Positions 25,502 to 33,809 of a stretch of 46,919 bases of DNA are shown piece after piece. A model generated the notes under the pieces. That model was not told the DNA's origin, did not search any database, and saw only the letters and a program-made list of their open reading frames with translations. The translations under genes and the position numbers were made by a program. Each line of letters opens with the position of its first letter. Positions within the stretch are counted from its first letter, which is position 1. The stretch is from Lysobacteraceae bacterium. Lineage in GTDB: Bacteria; Pseudomonadota; Gammaproteobacteria; Xanthomonadales; Ahniellaceae. The stretch is from the NCBI GenBank assembly GCA_021299185.1, contig JAJTHZ010000134.1, positions 1 to 46,919 on the forward strand. Reading direction: 5' to 3'.

Positions 25502-25985
25502 GAGCGTGCTTGCGCGCGACCGCGGAAAGCGGACCTGGCCGCGCGGTGGGGTGCTGCAATCGCCCGCAAGCGGGCTCCTACAATGCGCGGTAAACATTCG
25601 CGCTGGCGCGTGTAGGAGCGCGCTTGCGCGCGACCGCGGAAACCGGAGCTGGCCGCGCGGTGGGGTGCTGCGATCGCCCGCAAGCGGGCTCCTACAACAA
25701 CCAGGGAAACGTTCGCGCTGGCGCATGTAGGAGCGCGCTTGCGCGCGACCGCGGAAACCGGAGCTGGCCGCGCGGCGGGGGGCTGCGGTCGCCCGCAAGC
25801 GGGCTCCTACAATGCGCGGTAAATGTTCGCGCTGGCGCGTGTAGGAGCGCGCTTGCGCGCGACCGCGGAAACCGGACCTGGCCGCGCGGTGGGGTGCTGC
25901 GGTCGCCCGCAAGCGGGCTCCTACAACAACCAGGGAAATGTTCGCGCTGGCGCGCGTAGGAGCGCGCTTGCGCGCGACCGTGCGC
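25498..25985. repeat. Class-A REP tandem array with alternating linkers, 4 units plus half
   Basis: Heads GTAGGAGCG occur at 25498, 25612, 25727, 25841 and 25956, giving periods of 114, 115, 114 and 115 bp. Each unit has a head hairpin, a GGCCGCGCGG-containing middle and the inverted tail CAAGCGGGCTCCTAC. The linkers alternate: after units 1 and 3 AATGCGCGGTAAA, after units 2 and 4 AACAACCAGGGAAA. The array is therefore a duplicated 229-bp dimer. The fifth head has no tail. Downstream, 26017-26032 is a perfect 16-bp palindrome before the OmpA gene stop. Confidence 0.92.
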
Positions 25986-26066
25986 GGTTCCCTGCGCCCG
26001 ACCTCGACACCACGCTCGCCCGCCGGCGGGCGCCGCGGTCACCGGCGAGCAGGCGCGCGATCTACG

Positions 26067-28109
26067 TCAGATCGGGCAGGCCTTTGCGTCCGCGCCGCTG
26101 GTCCCGGCCACGCGACGCACGAAGGCGCGCGCAGTGGCGGTGAGGCCGGCCGGGTCGCGGATCGTGTAGACGAAGAAGTCGGTGCCGCACCAGTCCACGT
26201 TCGGCGTGTAGGTGATCGTGCCGTCCGGGTTCACGCGGGTCTGGCCGCGGATGCCGGGCAGCGCCGAGACCACGGTCAGCGGATCGCCGTCGGGATCGAA
26301 GTCGTTGAGCAGCACGCGCACCGTGGTCGGATTGGCGAGCGTGGTGGTGGCCTCGTCGTCGACGGCCACCGGTGCGCGGTTGGGCCGCGGCGGGGCGGTG
26401 ACGGTGACGGTGACCCGCGCGGTCGCGGTCAGGCCGGCGGGATCGCGAACGGTGTAGGTGAACGAGTCGGTGCCGGTGAAGCCCGCGCGTGGGGCGTAGG
26501 TGATCGAGGTGCCGGCGATCGTCGCCGTGCCGTTGGCCGGCATGCCGACCGCAGTGATCGCCAGTGCGTCGCCGTCCGGGTCGCTGTCGTTGGCGAGCAC
26601 CGCCACGGTCACGGTCGCGTCGTTGCGCACCGTGGCGGTGTCGTCGACCGCCGCAGGGCCGCGGTTGATGAACTGCACCGGGCCCAGCGTGGTGTCGGTC
26701 TGCACGGTCTCGAAGCGGTACACGTCGACCGTGCGCTTGTGTTCGGCCGGATTGCGCAGCGCGCGCTCGATCCACGGCGCGGGGGCCTTGACCGGCTCGC
26801 GCACCCACTCGATGCGCTTCTCGGTGACGCTCTGCGGCGGCGGCGTCTCGCTGCGCTCCTCGACGGTGAGGAAGGAGATCTCCACGCGCCGGTTGCGCGC
26901 GCGCTCGTCGCGCGTGTTCGGGTATTTCGGCGTGGTCTCGCCCGCGCCGGTCGCGTCGATCTCGGCGGTGTCGACGCCGAGGTCGCCGAGGAACTCCTTC
27001 ACGGAGGCGGCGCGACGCTCCGAGAGCCGCTGGTTGTAGGCCTCGGGACCGAGGTCGCAGGTGTGGCCGGTGACGCTGATGCGCGACACCCGGGTGCCGG
27101 CCTTGAGCGCGTCGGCCAGCGCGGTGAGCGCGGCGCGCGCCTCGTCGGTGAGTTCGGCGCGGTCGAGCAGGAAGAACTGTTCGCTGTCGACCTTCAGTTC
27201 GTTGCGCACCACCACCGGCTCGGACGGCTTCTCGACCGCCACCTCGCGTGCGACCTCGACGTCGCGGTACGGGTTGGTCGGCCGGAACGCGCCGCCGATG
27301 TCCCAGCGCAGGAAGACCCAGCCGCGCGTGTCGGAGTCATCCAGCACGAAGTCACCGTCGCGCTCGTAGTGCTCGACCTCGAGCGACAGGCTCAGCGGCG
27401 AGCCTTCGAAAAACTTGTCGACGCCGGCCGAGAAGGTCAACTGGTCGGAGTCGTAATCGCCCCACTCGTAGTCGACGCCGCCGCGCAGGCGCGCCAGCCC
27501 GCCGTCGAAGAAGCGGCCGATGCGCGCGCCGACGCCGTGGTCGTAGGCCTGCGCGAAGCCGCGCACGGTGGTGGTGACGGTGCGCGTCTGGGTGAACGGC
27601 CGGCCGTTCTGCGTGCCGGTGAGCGTGCTGGTGCCGGCATCGACGAAGGTGTCGGTCAGGCGCTCGTCGGTCAGGCCCTGCGAGACGTAGGCGTCGAGGA
27701 AGAAGCGCTCGCGTTCGAGGCCGACACCGAGGCTGGCCTTGCGATCGCCGTCGGCGTTTCGGTCCACCGCCACGAAGGCCTTGGCCACGGTGACCGAATC
27801 CGGGCGCTCGATGGTGTCCTCGCGGGTCTTGCCGCCCCACAGCCAGTGGTAGTCGAGCTTCAGGCCACCGGCGCCGCCACGGCCGATCCAGCCCTGGCCG
27901 ATCCACGACGAGTCGCCGTCGTTGGCGAACACGTGGAAGGCCTCGCCTTCGACGTTCCCATCGTCGTCCACGCCGAGCGACAGACGGCTGTCGCTGCCGA
28001 CCCAGGACATCGGGATGCTGCCCTCGGCTGGCGGCGGTGGGCTGGACTGGGCCGCGACGGGCGCGGACAGGGCGGCGGCGATGGCAGCGGCGAGCAGGCG
28101 GACACGCAT
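26067..28109 (-). CDS. OmpA family outer membrane protein with C-terminal Ig-like repeats
   Basis: A 680-residue exported protein. The signal peptide ends at APVAAQ (about residue 21). Residues about 30-275 are rich in alternating strands and probably form a beta-barrel (YHWLWGGK, GVDYEWGDYDSDQL). An OmpA-type peptidoglycan-binding domain follows (about 310-430: ISVTGHTCDLGPEAYNQRLS, RARNRRVEI). Two cadherin/Ig-like repeats come last (about 475-570 and 575-670), each with a VLANDSDPDGD- or LLNDFDPDGD-type calcium-binding-like motif. In most OmpA proteins the OmpA domain is the last one, so the order is unusual. The protein probably links the outer membrane to the wall. Confidence 0.85.
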   Translation of the reverse strand: MRVRLLAAAIAAALSAPVAAQSSPPPPAEGSIPMSWVGSDSRLSLGVDDDGNVEGEAFHVFANDGDSSWIGQGWIGRGGAGGLKLDYHWLWGGKTREDTIERPDSVTVAKAFVAVDRNADGDRKASLGVGLERERFFLDAYVSQGLTDERLTDTFVDAGTSTLTGTQNGRPFTQTRTVTTTVRGFAQAYDHGVGARIGRFFDGGLARLRGGVDYEWGDYDSDQLTFSAGVDKFFEGSPLSLSLEVEHYERDGDFVLDDSDTRGWVFLRWDIGGAFRPTNPYRDVEVAREVAVEKPSEPVVVRNELKVDSEQFFLLDRAELTDEARAALTALADALKAGTRVSRISVTGHTCDLGPEAYNQRLSERRAASVKEFLGDLGVDTAEIDATGAGETTPKYPNTRDERARNRRVEISFLTVEERSETPPPQSVTEKRIEWVREPVKAPAPWIERALRNPAEHKRTVDVYRFETVQTDTTLGPVQFINRGPAAVDDTATVRNDATVTVAVLANDSDPDGDALAITAVGMPANGTATIAGTSITYAPRAGFTGTDSFTYTVRDPAGLTATARVTVTVTAPPRPNRAPVAVDDEATTTLANPTTVRVLLNDFDPDGDPLTVVSALPGIRGQTRVNPDGTITYTPNVDWCGTDFFVYTIRDPAGLTATARAFVRRVAGTSGADAKACPI

Positions 28110-28194
28110 ATGGAAATCCCAGGGTTTTCCGATGGTCTTTTTCCCGTCTCGCTAGCGTAACCGCCGGGCCGCGCGCGTGAAAGCAGGGTCAAGT

Positions 28195-28217
28195 CCCGTG
28201 GTGCGCCGCACCACGGG
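28195..28217. promoter_or_regulatory. Perfect 23-bp palindrome in a divergent promoter region
   Basis: Arms CCCGTGGTGCG and CGCACCACGGG (11 bp each) flank a single C. It lies 85 bp from the OmpA-family start and 64 bp from the glutaredoxin start, so it could be an operator serving both or a hairpin in either leader. A TATGAT -10-like box at 28248-28253 faces the glutaredoxin gene. Confidence 0.5.
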
Positions 28218-28281
28218 TCGCGGCGGAGCCGGCCCGCGTCCGCGGGGTATGATTGCGTACGATTCCCGTTTCGGAGTTCCG

Positions 28282-29205
28282 ATGAGCCTCGACCCCGCCC
28301 TGCGCGCCCGCATCGAGGGCCTGCTGTCCGCCAACCGCGTGGTGCTGTTCATGAAGGGCACGCGGCACGCGCCGCGCTGCGGCTTTTCCGCCGCGGCGGT
28401 CAATGCGCTCAACGGCCTGCTCGACGACTACGCCAGCGTCGACGTGCTGGCCGACGAGGACATCCGCAACGGCATCAAGGTCTACGGCAACTGGCCGACC
28501 ATCCCCCAGCTGTACGTGGGCGGCGAACTGGTCGGCGGCTCGGACATCATCCTCGGGATGCTCAATTCCGGCGAACTGCACCAGGTGCTGGGCGTGCCCG
28601 CGCCGGACCGCACGCCGCCGGCGATCACCATCACCGAACGCGCCGCGACCGCGATCCGCGAGGCGACGGCGGACGCAGGGCAGGACCGCCTGCACCTGTC
28701 GATCGACCCGCAGTTCCGCGCGCAGTTCCAGTTGAAGCCCGCCACCGGCGGCGAGATCCGCGCCGAGTCGGCCGGCATCGAGGTCCTGTTCGACCTGCAC
28801 AGCGCGCAGCGCGCCCGCGGGCTGGAGATCGACTGGGCCGAAACGGTGCAGGGTTCGGGCCTGGTGATCCGCAATCCGAACGCGCCGCCGTCGGTCAAGC
28901 CGATGGACGTGCGCGCGCTGAAGGCCGCGGTGGACGCCGGCCAGGTGGTGGTGGTGGACGTGCGACCGCCGGGCGACCGTGCGCGCGCGCCGTTCGCCGG
29001 CGCCCGCGTGCTGGACGAGGACACGGTGGGAGAACTCTCGGCCTTGCCCAAGGACACCCGCCTGGCCTTCCTCTGCCACCACGGCAACAGCAGCCGGTCG
29101 GCGGCCGAGCATTTCCGCGGGCTGGGCTTCCGCGACGTGAACAACGTCGAGGGCGGCATCGACGCGTGGAGTCGCGAGATCGATCCGTCGATTCCGCGCT
29201 ACTGA
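28282..29205 (+). CDS. Grx4-type monothiol glutaredoxin fused to IscA-like and rhodanese domains
   Basis: A 307-residue three-domain cytoplasmic protein. Residues 1-105 are a monothiol glutaredoxin with the CGFS active site (HAPRCGFSAAAV) and WPTIPQLYV, the class that carries [2Fe-2S] clusters. Residues about 112-195 resemble an A-type iron-sulfur carrier (ITITERAATAIREA) but lack the cluster-binding cysteines. Residues about 205-307 form a rhodanese domain with the Cys loop CHHGNSSRS and the terminal GGIDAWS. The fusion suggests a link between sulfur-transfer and cluster delivery. E. coli GrxD is the first domain only. Confidence 0.9.
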   Translation: MSLDPALRARIEGLLSANRVVLFMKGTRHAPRCGFSAAAVNALNGLLDDYASVDVLADEDIRNGIKVYGNWPTIPQLYVGGELVGGSDIILGMLNSGELHQVLGVPAPDRTPPAITITERAATAIREATADAGQDRLHLSIDPQFRAQFQLKPATGGEIRAESAGIEVLFDLHSAQRARGLEIDWAETVQGSGLVIRNPNAPPSVKPMDVRALKAAVDAGQVVVVDVRPPGDRARAPFAGARVLDEDTVGELSALPKDTRLAFLCHHGNSSRSAAEHFRGLGFRDVNNVEGGIDAWSREIDPSIPRY

Positions 29206-29290
29206 GACCGCGAACGCGGCATGCCTGGGAGGGCATCCGATGCGAATCCGATCCGCGCCTGGGCAGGGCGCGACGAAGGAGGCACAGGGG

Positions 29291-29617
29291 ATGAGGAAAG
29301 CGATGCGTTGGAGTTTCGCCGCGGCGCTGGCGATGGCGCTGGCCGGCTGCGGCCAGTCGCCGGACGACCTTGCGATCACCGCCTGCAAGACGGCGGTTGC
29401 CGAGCGCCTGACCGACAAGACCTGGAGCGTGGTCGACGACGAATGGAAGGCCGGCTACAAGGCGGGCGATCCGGGCCTGGCCGAGATCGTGGCGCCGGTC
29501 TACTTCGACAAGGGCCTGCCGGCGGAGACCACGCAGACCGTCACCTGCCGCGTGCAGTTCGATCCCAACAACGCATCCGCGCCACCGTCGGTGATCGGCC
29601 TCGTGTTCCAGTGGTGA
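29291..29617 (+). CDS. Small putative lipoprotein, unknown function
   Basis: A 108-residue protein with a lipoprotein signal (MRKAMRWSFAAALAMALAGC, lipobox LAGC). The mature part has a second and third Cys (ITACKTAV and TVTCRVQF) that could form a disulfide. No family is recognised. GGAGG is 9 bp before the ATG at 29291; an earlier in-frame ATG at 29240 would spoil the signal peptide. It lies 85 bp after the glutaredoxin fusion gene on the same strand. Confidence 0.7.
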   Translation: MRKAMRWSFAAALAMALAGCGQSPDDLAITACKTAVAERLTDKTWSVVDDEWKAGYKAGDPGLAEIVAPVYFDKGLPAETTQTVTCRVQFDPNNASAPPSVIGLVFQW

Positions 29618-29691
29618 GGATCGGGCGCGCCGACTGCAGTCGCTGCTGAAGCAGCTCCCACAGCAGGCTCGCGGCGCGACGCGGCACCTGT

Positions 29692-29715
29692 GTGGGAGCC
29701 GGCTCCGCCGGCGAC
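29692..29715. repeat. Class-B repeat, single arm
   Basis: GTGGGAGCCGGCTCCGCCGG and the following bases match the arm of the inverted repeat at 23887-23962 with few differences. It sits in the gap between the convergent lipoprotein and AMP nucleosidase genes, 26 bp from the latter's stop. The gap also contains AGCTCCCACAGC near 29652, a decayed opposite arm. Confidence 0.55.
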
Positions 29716-29740
29716 TGCGGCAGCCGCCGCGCCGGCGGGG

Positions 29741-30517
29741 TCACTCGTCGAAACGCAGGTGCTTGACGCTCTTGCCGTGGCGGCGGATCAGGCGCAGCGC
29801 CTCGATGCCGATCTGGATGTGGGCGTCCACGAAGTTCTCGGTGACCTTGCGGTCCGAGGCTTCGGTCTTCACGCCTTCCGGGATCATCGGCTGGTCCGAC
29901 ACCAGCAGCAGCGCGCCGGCCGGGATCGAATTGGCGAAGCCGGCGGCGAACACGGTGGCGGTCTCCATGTCGATCGCCATGCAGCGCAACTTGCGCAGGT
30001 ATTCCTTGAAGTGCTCGTCGTGCTCCCAGACGCGGCGGTTGGTCGTGTAGACGGTGCCGGTCCAGTAGTCGTGGCCGAGGTCACGGATCATGGTGGACAC
30101 CGCGCGCTGCAGCGCGAACGCCGGCAGCGCCGGCACCTCCGGCAGCAGGTAGTCGTTCGACGTGCCCTCGCCGCGGATGGCGGCGATCGGCAGCACCAGG
30201 TCGCCGAGCTGGTTCTTCTTCTTCAGGCCTCCGCACTTGCCGAGGAACAGCACGGCCTTGGGCCCGATCGCGCTGAGCAGGTCCATCACCGTCGCCGCGT
30301 TCGCGCTGCCCATGCCGAAGTTGATCATCGTGATGCCGTCGGCGGTGGCGCTCGGCATCGGGCGGTCGCGGCCCACGACCTCGGCGCCGGTCATCGCGGC
30401 GAAGCGGTCGACATAGCCGCCGAAGTTGGTCAGCAGCACGTGCTGGCCGAACTCGGCCAGGGGCTTGCCGGTGTAACGGGGCAGCCAGTTGGAGACGATT
30501 TCCTGCTTGTCGCGCAT
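29741..30517 (-). CDS. amn: AMP nucleosidase, short form
   Basis: A 258-residue member of the PNP/UDP phosphorylase superfamily that lacks the extra N-terminal domain of E. coli Amn (484 residues). Characteristic segments are LLTNFGGYVDRFA, ITMINFGMGSANAATVMDL, FLGKCGGLKKKN and the active-site region CMAIDMETATVF with the purine-binding Asp/Glu pair. The expected reaction is hydrolysis of AMP to adenine and ribose 5-phosphate. GGAGGT precedes the ATG at 30517. It is divergent from the tetR gene at 30646 and may share control from the palindrome between them. Confidence 0.88.
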   Translation of the reverse strand: MRDKQEIVSNWLPRYTGKPLAEFGQHVLLTNFGGYVDRFAAMTGAEVVGRDRPMPSATADGITMINFGMGSANAATVMDLLSAIGPKAVLFLGKCGGLKKKNQLGDLVLPIAAIRGEGTSNDYLLPEVPALPAFALQRAVSTMIRDLGHDYWTGTVYTTNRRVWEHDEHFKEYLRKLRCMAIDMETATVFAAGFANSIPAGALLLVSDQPMIPEGVKTEASDRKVTENFVDAHIQIGIEALRLIRRHGKSVKHLRFDE

Positions 30518-30603
30518 GGGACCTCCGCTGGGGGTCGCCGATTGTAGTGGCGGACCCGCGGCGCCAGCGGGGCCGGGCATGACTTCCGGCCCCTTGCAAG
30601 CTC

Positions 30604-30635
30604 GTATGACGGGTGTAATATTACGCCCGTCATAC
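30604..30635. promoter_or_regulatory. 32-bp palindrome, predicted operator of the adjacent TetR protein
   Basis: GTATGACGGG and CCCGTCATAC form perfect 10-bp outer arms; the centre GTAATATTAC is itself a palindrome, leaving only one mismatched pair over 32 bp. It ends 10 bp before the tetR ATG at 30646, in the divergent region with amn. This layout fits autorepression. Confidence 0.82.
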
Positions 30636-30645
30636 GGAGCTCGCC

Positions 30646-31200
30646 ATGACACCCCGACCCGACCAGAAGCAGGACACCCGCCGGCGCATCGTCGCCGCGG
30701 CGGCCGCGCGGATCCGCGACGAGGGCCTGGAGGCGCCGTCGGTGGCGCAGGTCATGGGGGATGCCGGCCTGACGGTCGGCGGCTTCTACGCGCACTTCGA
30801 TTCGCGCGACACGCTGATGGCCGAGGCGCTGGCGCAGATGCTCGAGGACCAGATCCAGCGCTGGCTGGAGATGCTGCCCGACACCGGTCCGGCCGAGCGG
30901 CGCGTCCAGGCAGCGCGCGGCTATCTGTCGCGCCACAACCGCAACACCGGCGCCGAGCGCTGCCCGATCCCCGCCATCGCCTGCGAAGTCGAACGCGCCG
31001 ACCCGCGCATCCGCGAGGTGGTGGCCGCGCACTTCGACACCTGGGCCTCCGCGCTCACCGACAAGGACGAACCGGACGGCCGCCGCCATGCGCTGGCCGC
31101 GGTGGCGACCATGGTCGGCGCGCTGACTCTGGCGCGCGCGCTGGGCCCGACCCCGTTTTCCGATGAACTGCTCGCCGCGGCGAAGGCCGCGATCCGCTGA
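30646..31200 (+). CDS. TetR/AcrR family transcriptional regulator
   Basis: A 184-residue TetR-type protein. The helix-turn-helix (about 30-52, VAQVMGDAGLTVGGFYAHF) has the GGFYAHF version typical of the subgroup that includes NemR-like regulators. The C-terminal domain contains a Cys in ERCPIPAIACEVER that could be a redox or electrophile sensor, as in NemR; this is inference. The gene is first in a run of same-strand genes (hydrolase, isomerase, xdhC, mocA), 41 bp before the hydrolase, and a palindrome covers its promoter. Confidence 0.9.
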   Translation: MTPRPDQKQDTRRRIVAAAAARIRDEGLEAPSVAQVMGDAGLTVGGFYAHFDSRDTLMAEALAQMLEDQIQRWLEMLPDTGPAERRVQAARGYLSRHNRNTGAERCPIPAIACEVERADPRIREVVAAHFDTWASALTDKDEPDGRRHALAAVATMVGALTLARALGPTPFSDELLAAAKAAIR

Positions 31201-31241
31201 GCGCCCTGCCGCGCGCCGCGCGGCCCCTGAGGAGGCATGCC

Positions 31242-32081
31242 ATGAACACCCTCGCCACCATCCGCACCGCCAACCGCGTCGTCGGCACGCTGGCGCCGAC
31301 GCTCGCCGCGCGCTTCGCGCGCAAACTGCTGATGACGCCGCAGCGCCACCGGGAGAAGGACCACGAACGCGCCGCGCGCGCCAGCGCCGAGCCGGTGACG
31401 TTCCGCTTCGGCCTGTCCGGGGTGCGCTGGGGCGACGCGGGTCCGGTGGTGCTGGCGATGCACGGCTGGAGCGGCCGCCCGACGCAGTTCGCCGCTTTCG
31501 TCGCGCCGCTGGTCGCATCGGGCCGGCAGGTGATCGCGCTCGATGCGCCCGCGCACGGCCGCTCGCCGGGCAGCGAGGCCCACGTGTTCTCCTTCGTCGA
31601 GGCGATCCTCGAAGCCGGCTCCGAACTCAAGGGCATCGAGAGCGTGATCGGCCACTCGATGGGCGGCGCGGCCGCGCTGTACGCCGCGCACCTCGGCCTG
31701 CCGGTGCAGCGCGTGGCCACGATCGGCGCACCCGCCGCGCTGCGCCGCGTGCTGGCGCGCTTCGCCGACTGGGTCGCGCTGCCGCCGCCCGCGGCGAGCG
31801 CGTTCCTCGCCCGCGTCAATCGCCACGTCGGTGTCGACGCCGACGAGATGGACGTGGCCCGCTTCGCCGGCCGGCTCGGCTTCGAGGGCCTGGTGGTGCA
31901 CGACCGCGACGATCGCGAAGTGCCCTTCGCCGAAGCGCAGGCGCTGGCCGCCGCCTGGCCCGCGGCGCGCACGCTGTACACGCGCGGGCTCGGCCACAAC
32001 CGCATCCTCGCCGACGCCGGCGTGGTGGACGCCGCGGTGCGCTTCCTCGCCGCGGCGCCGTCGGCACGACGGGTGGCCTGA
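31242..32081 (+). CDS. Alpha/beta hydrolase
   Basis: A 279-residue cytoplasmic alpha/beta-hydrolase. The nucleophile elbow GHSMGG, the oxyanion segment MHGWSGRP, the acid in VHDRDDREVP and the catalytic His in GLGHNRIL are all present. The N-terminal 50 residues are basic and without clear function. GAGGAGG lies just before the ATG. Its position under the TetR promoter suggests a role in degrading a compound sensed by that regulator; the substrate is unknown. Confidence 0.85.
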   Translation: MNTLATIRTANRVVGTLAPTLAARFARKLLMTPQRHREKDHERAARASAEPVTFRFGLSGVRWGDAGPVVLAMHGWSGRPTQFAAFVAPLVASGRQVIALDAPAHGRSPGSEAHVFSFVEAILEAGSELKGIESVIGHSMGGAAALYAAHLGLPVQRVATIGAPAALRRVLARFADWVALPPPAASAFLARVNRHVGVDADEMDVARFAGRLGFEGLVVHDRDDREVPFAEAQALAAAWPAARTLYTRGLGHNRILADAGVVDAAVRFLAAAPSARRVA

Positions 32082-32145
32082 GCGCCGCGCTTCCCGTCGC
32101 TGCGATCCGCGCCGATACTTCGCCCCACCCGAACGGAGCCCCGCG

Positions 32146-32781
32146 ATGGGCCTGCGCCACGCCGACTGGTACTTCGACTTCATCTCGCCGTTCTCGTGGC
32201 TGCAGTGGCGGCGCCTCGACGCGCTGCGCGACCGCCTCGCGATCCGGCCGGTGCCGGTCGTGCTCGGGGCGATGCTGGCGCGCTTCGAGAACAAGGGCCC
32301 GGCGGAAATCCCGGCCAAGCGCGCCTTCACCTACCGCTTCGTGCACTGGCAGGCGCGCCGCGCCGCCGTGGCGCTGCGCTTCCCGCCGACCCATCCGTTC
32401 AACCCGCTGCCCGCGCTGCGTCTCGCCGTCGCGCTGGATGCGCGCGCCGAGGCGATCGACGCCATCTTCCGCGCGATCTGGGAGCGCGGCGAGGCGATGG
32501 ACACGCCGCAGGCGCTCGCCCCGCTGGCCGCGGATTTCGGCATCACCGACGTGGCGGCCGCGATCGGCGCACCGGCGGTGAAGGAGCGCCTGCGGGCCGA
32601 CACCGAGGCGGCGATCGCCGCCGGCGTGTTCGGCGTGCCCACGCTGGCGATCGACGGCCTGCAGTTCTGGGGCAACGACGCCACGCCGATGCTCGAGGAC
32701 TGGCTCGCCGATCCGACCCTGTTCGAAGGCCCAGAGTTCGCCCGCCTGGCCACGCTGCCGGCGAGCGTGAGCCGCGCGTGA
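32146..32781 (+). CDS. 2-hydroxychromene-2-carboxylate isomerase family (DsbA-like/GST-kappa)
   Basis: A 211-residue thioredoxin-fold protein of the HCCA isomerase type. The N-terminal WYFDFISPFSWL pattern is diagnostic; Ser replaces the CxxC redox motif, as expected for the glutathione-dependent isomerases. GVFGVPTLAIDG near residue 165 is the conserved cis-Pro loop. The helical insert lies between. Members act in naphthalene-type aromatic degradation, though many have unknown substrates. Its stop overlaps the GTG of xdhC (GTGA), so the two are co-translated. Confidence 0.86.
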   Translation: MGLRHADWYFDFISPFSWLQWRRLDALRDRLAIRPVPVVLGAMLARFENKGPAEIPAKRAFTYRFVHWQARRAAVALRFPPTHPFNPLPALRLAVALDARAEAIDAIFRAIWERGEAMDTPQALAPLAADFGITDVAAAIGAPAVKERLRADTEAAIAAGVFGVPTLAIDGLQFWGNDATPMLEDWLADPTLFEGPEFARLATLPASVSRA

Positions 32782-33809
32782 CCGCGGCCGGCGGGCTGCG
32801 CGCGGTGTGCGCGGCGCTGGCCGCCGCCCATGCCGCCGCGCGGCCGGTGGCGCTGGCGATCGTGCACGCGACCGAAGGCTCGACCTACCGCAAGGCCGGC
32901 GCGCTGGTCGCCGTCGATCCCGACGGCACGCGCCACGGCACGCTCAGCGGCGGCTGCCTGGAGCCGGAACTCTCGCGCGCGGCGCAGCAGGCGCTCGGAT
33001 CCGGCACCGCGGTGGCGCTCGACTTCGACACCCGCGGCGACGACGACGCGCTGTTCGGCTCCGGCAGCGGCTGCCGCGGCCGCATGCGCGTGGTCCTGCG
33101 CCCGCTGCTGCCCGGCCGCGATGCAGCACTGCTGGAACGGCTGGCGGGATTGGCGACGCGCGACGGTCCGCTGCGATTGGCCGTGGTCACCGCCGGGCCG
33201 TCGCTGGGCACGATCGTCGCGCGCGACGGCGCGAGCGCGATCGGCGACGCGCCCGCCGCGCTCCGCGAGATCCTCGCCGGCATCGCCGGCGGCGCAGCGC
33301 GCGAAGTCCACGTGGGCCACGCGGCGTCGGTCGACGCGGTGCAGGTGCTGCACCTGCGCCCGGCCCCGCGCGCCCTGCTGGTCGGCGCGGGCCCGGAGGC
33401 CGCGCCGCTGGCCAGCATCCTGCGCGAGATCGGCTGGCGGGTGGACGCCGCCGACCATCGCCCGACACTGCTCGACGTCATCGCCGCACGGGTCGACCAG
33501 GCGCACCGGGGACGGCCGGCGGCGGTGCTGGCGCGACTGGCCGAAGTCGGCTTCGATGCCGTGGTGGTGATGACCCACAGCGCGGAGGCCGACCTCGAGG
33601 CGCTGCAGGCGCTCGCCGGACGCGACGTCGCGCACGTGGCCCTGCTGGGCCCGCCGGCACGGCGCGACGCGCTGCTCGCGCGCCTGCCCGCCGACGCACG
33701 CGACGCGCTGCGCCCGCGCCTGCAGGCGCCCGCGGGACTGCCGCTCGGCGGCGAAGGTCCGGAGGCGATCGCGCTGTCGATCGCCGCCGGCCTGCCCCAC
33801 CGCCGGTGA
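32778..33809 (+). CDS. XdhC/CoxI family molybdenum cofactor insertion protein
   Basis: A 343-residue XdhC-type protein that binds molybdenum cofactor, promotes its sulfuration and delivers it to xanthine-oxidase-family enzymes. The N-terminal XdhC_CoxI domain has EGSTYRKAGALVAV and LSGGCLEPEL. The C-terminal Rossmann-like domain has PRALLVGAGPEAAPLASILR and VVMTHSAEADLEALQAL. The GTG start overlaps the upstream stop and its own stop overlaps the GTG of mocA. The likely client is IorB encoded 1.5 kb downstream. Confidence 0.88.
   Translation: MTAAGGLRAVCAALAAAHAAARPVALAIVHATEGSTYRKAGALVAVDPDGTRHGTLSGGCLEPELSRAAQQALGSGTAVALDFDTRGDDDALFGSGSGCRGRMRVVLRPLLPGRDAALLERLAGLATRDGPLRLAVVTAGPSLGTIVARDGASAIGDAPAALREILAGIAGGAAREVHVGHAASVDAVQVLHLRPAPRALLVGAGPEAAPLASILREIGWRVDAADHRPTLLDVIAARVDQAHRGRPAAVLARLAEVGFDAVVVMTHSAEADLEALQALAGRDVAHVALLGPPARRDALLARLPADARDALRPRLQAPAGLPLGGEGPEAIALSIAAGLPHRR

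Noticed and set aside
23081-25912. Long minus-strand open frame opposite the SGNH and ClsC genes and the REP array
   Set aside because: It runs through three unrelated features and repeats REP-encoded peptide. It is a GC shadow.
25498-25985. CRISPR-like appearance of regularly spaced repeats
   Set aside because: The repeated part is long, internally palindromic and has an inverted partner in each unit. The linkers are repeated rather than unique, and no cas gene is near. These are REP/BIME units.
28195-28217. Intrinsic terminator interpretation of the palindrome between ompA-like and glutaredoxin genes
   Set aside because: It lies between divergent starts and has no T-tract, so termination makes little sense; it is listed as a possible operator instead.
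21702-30590. Shared 13-mer CATGACTTCCGGC near the adaptor operon and near the second tetR gene
   Set aside because: A 13-base match between two places in 47 kb of GC-rich DNA is expected by chance, and the contexts differ.
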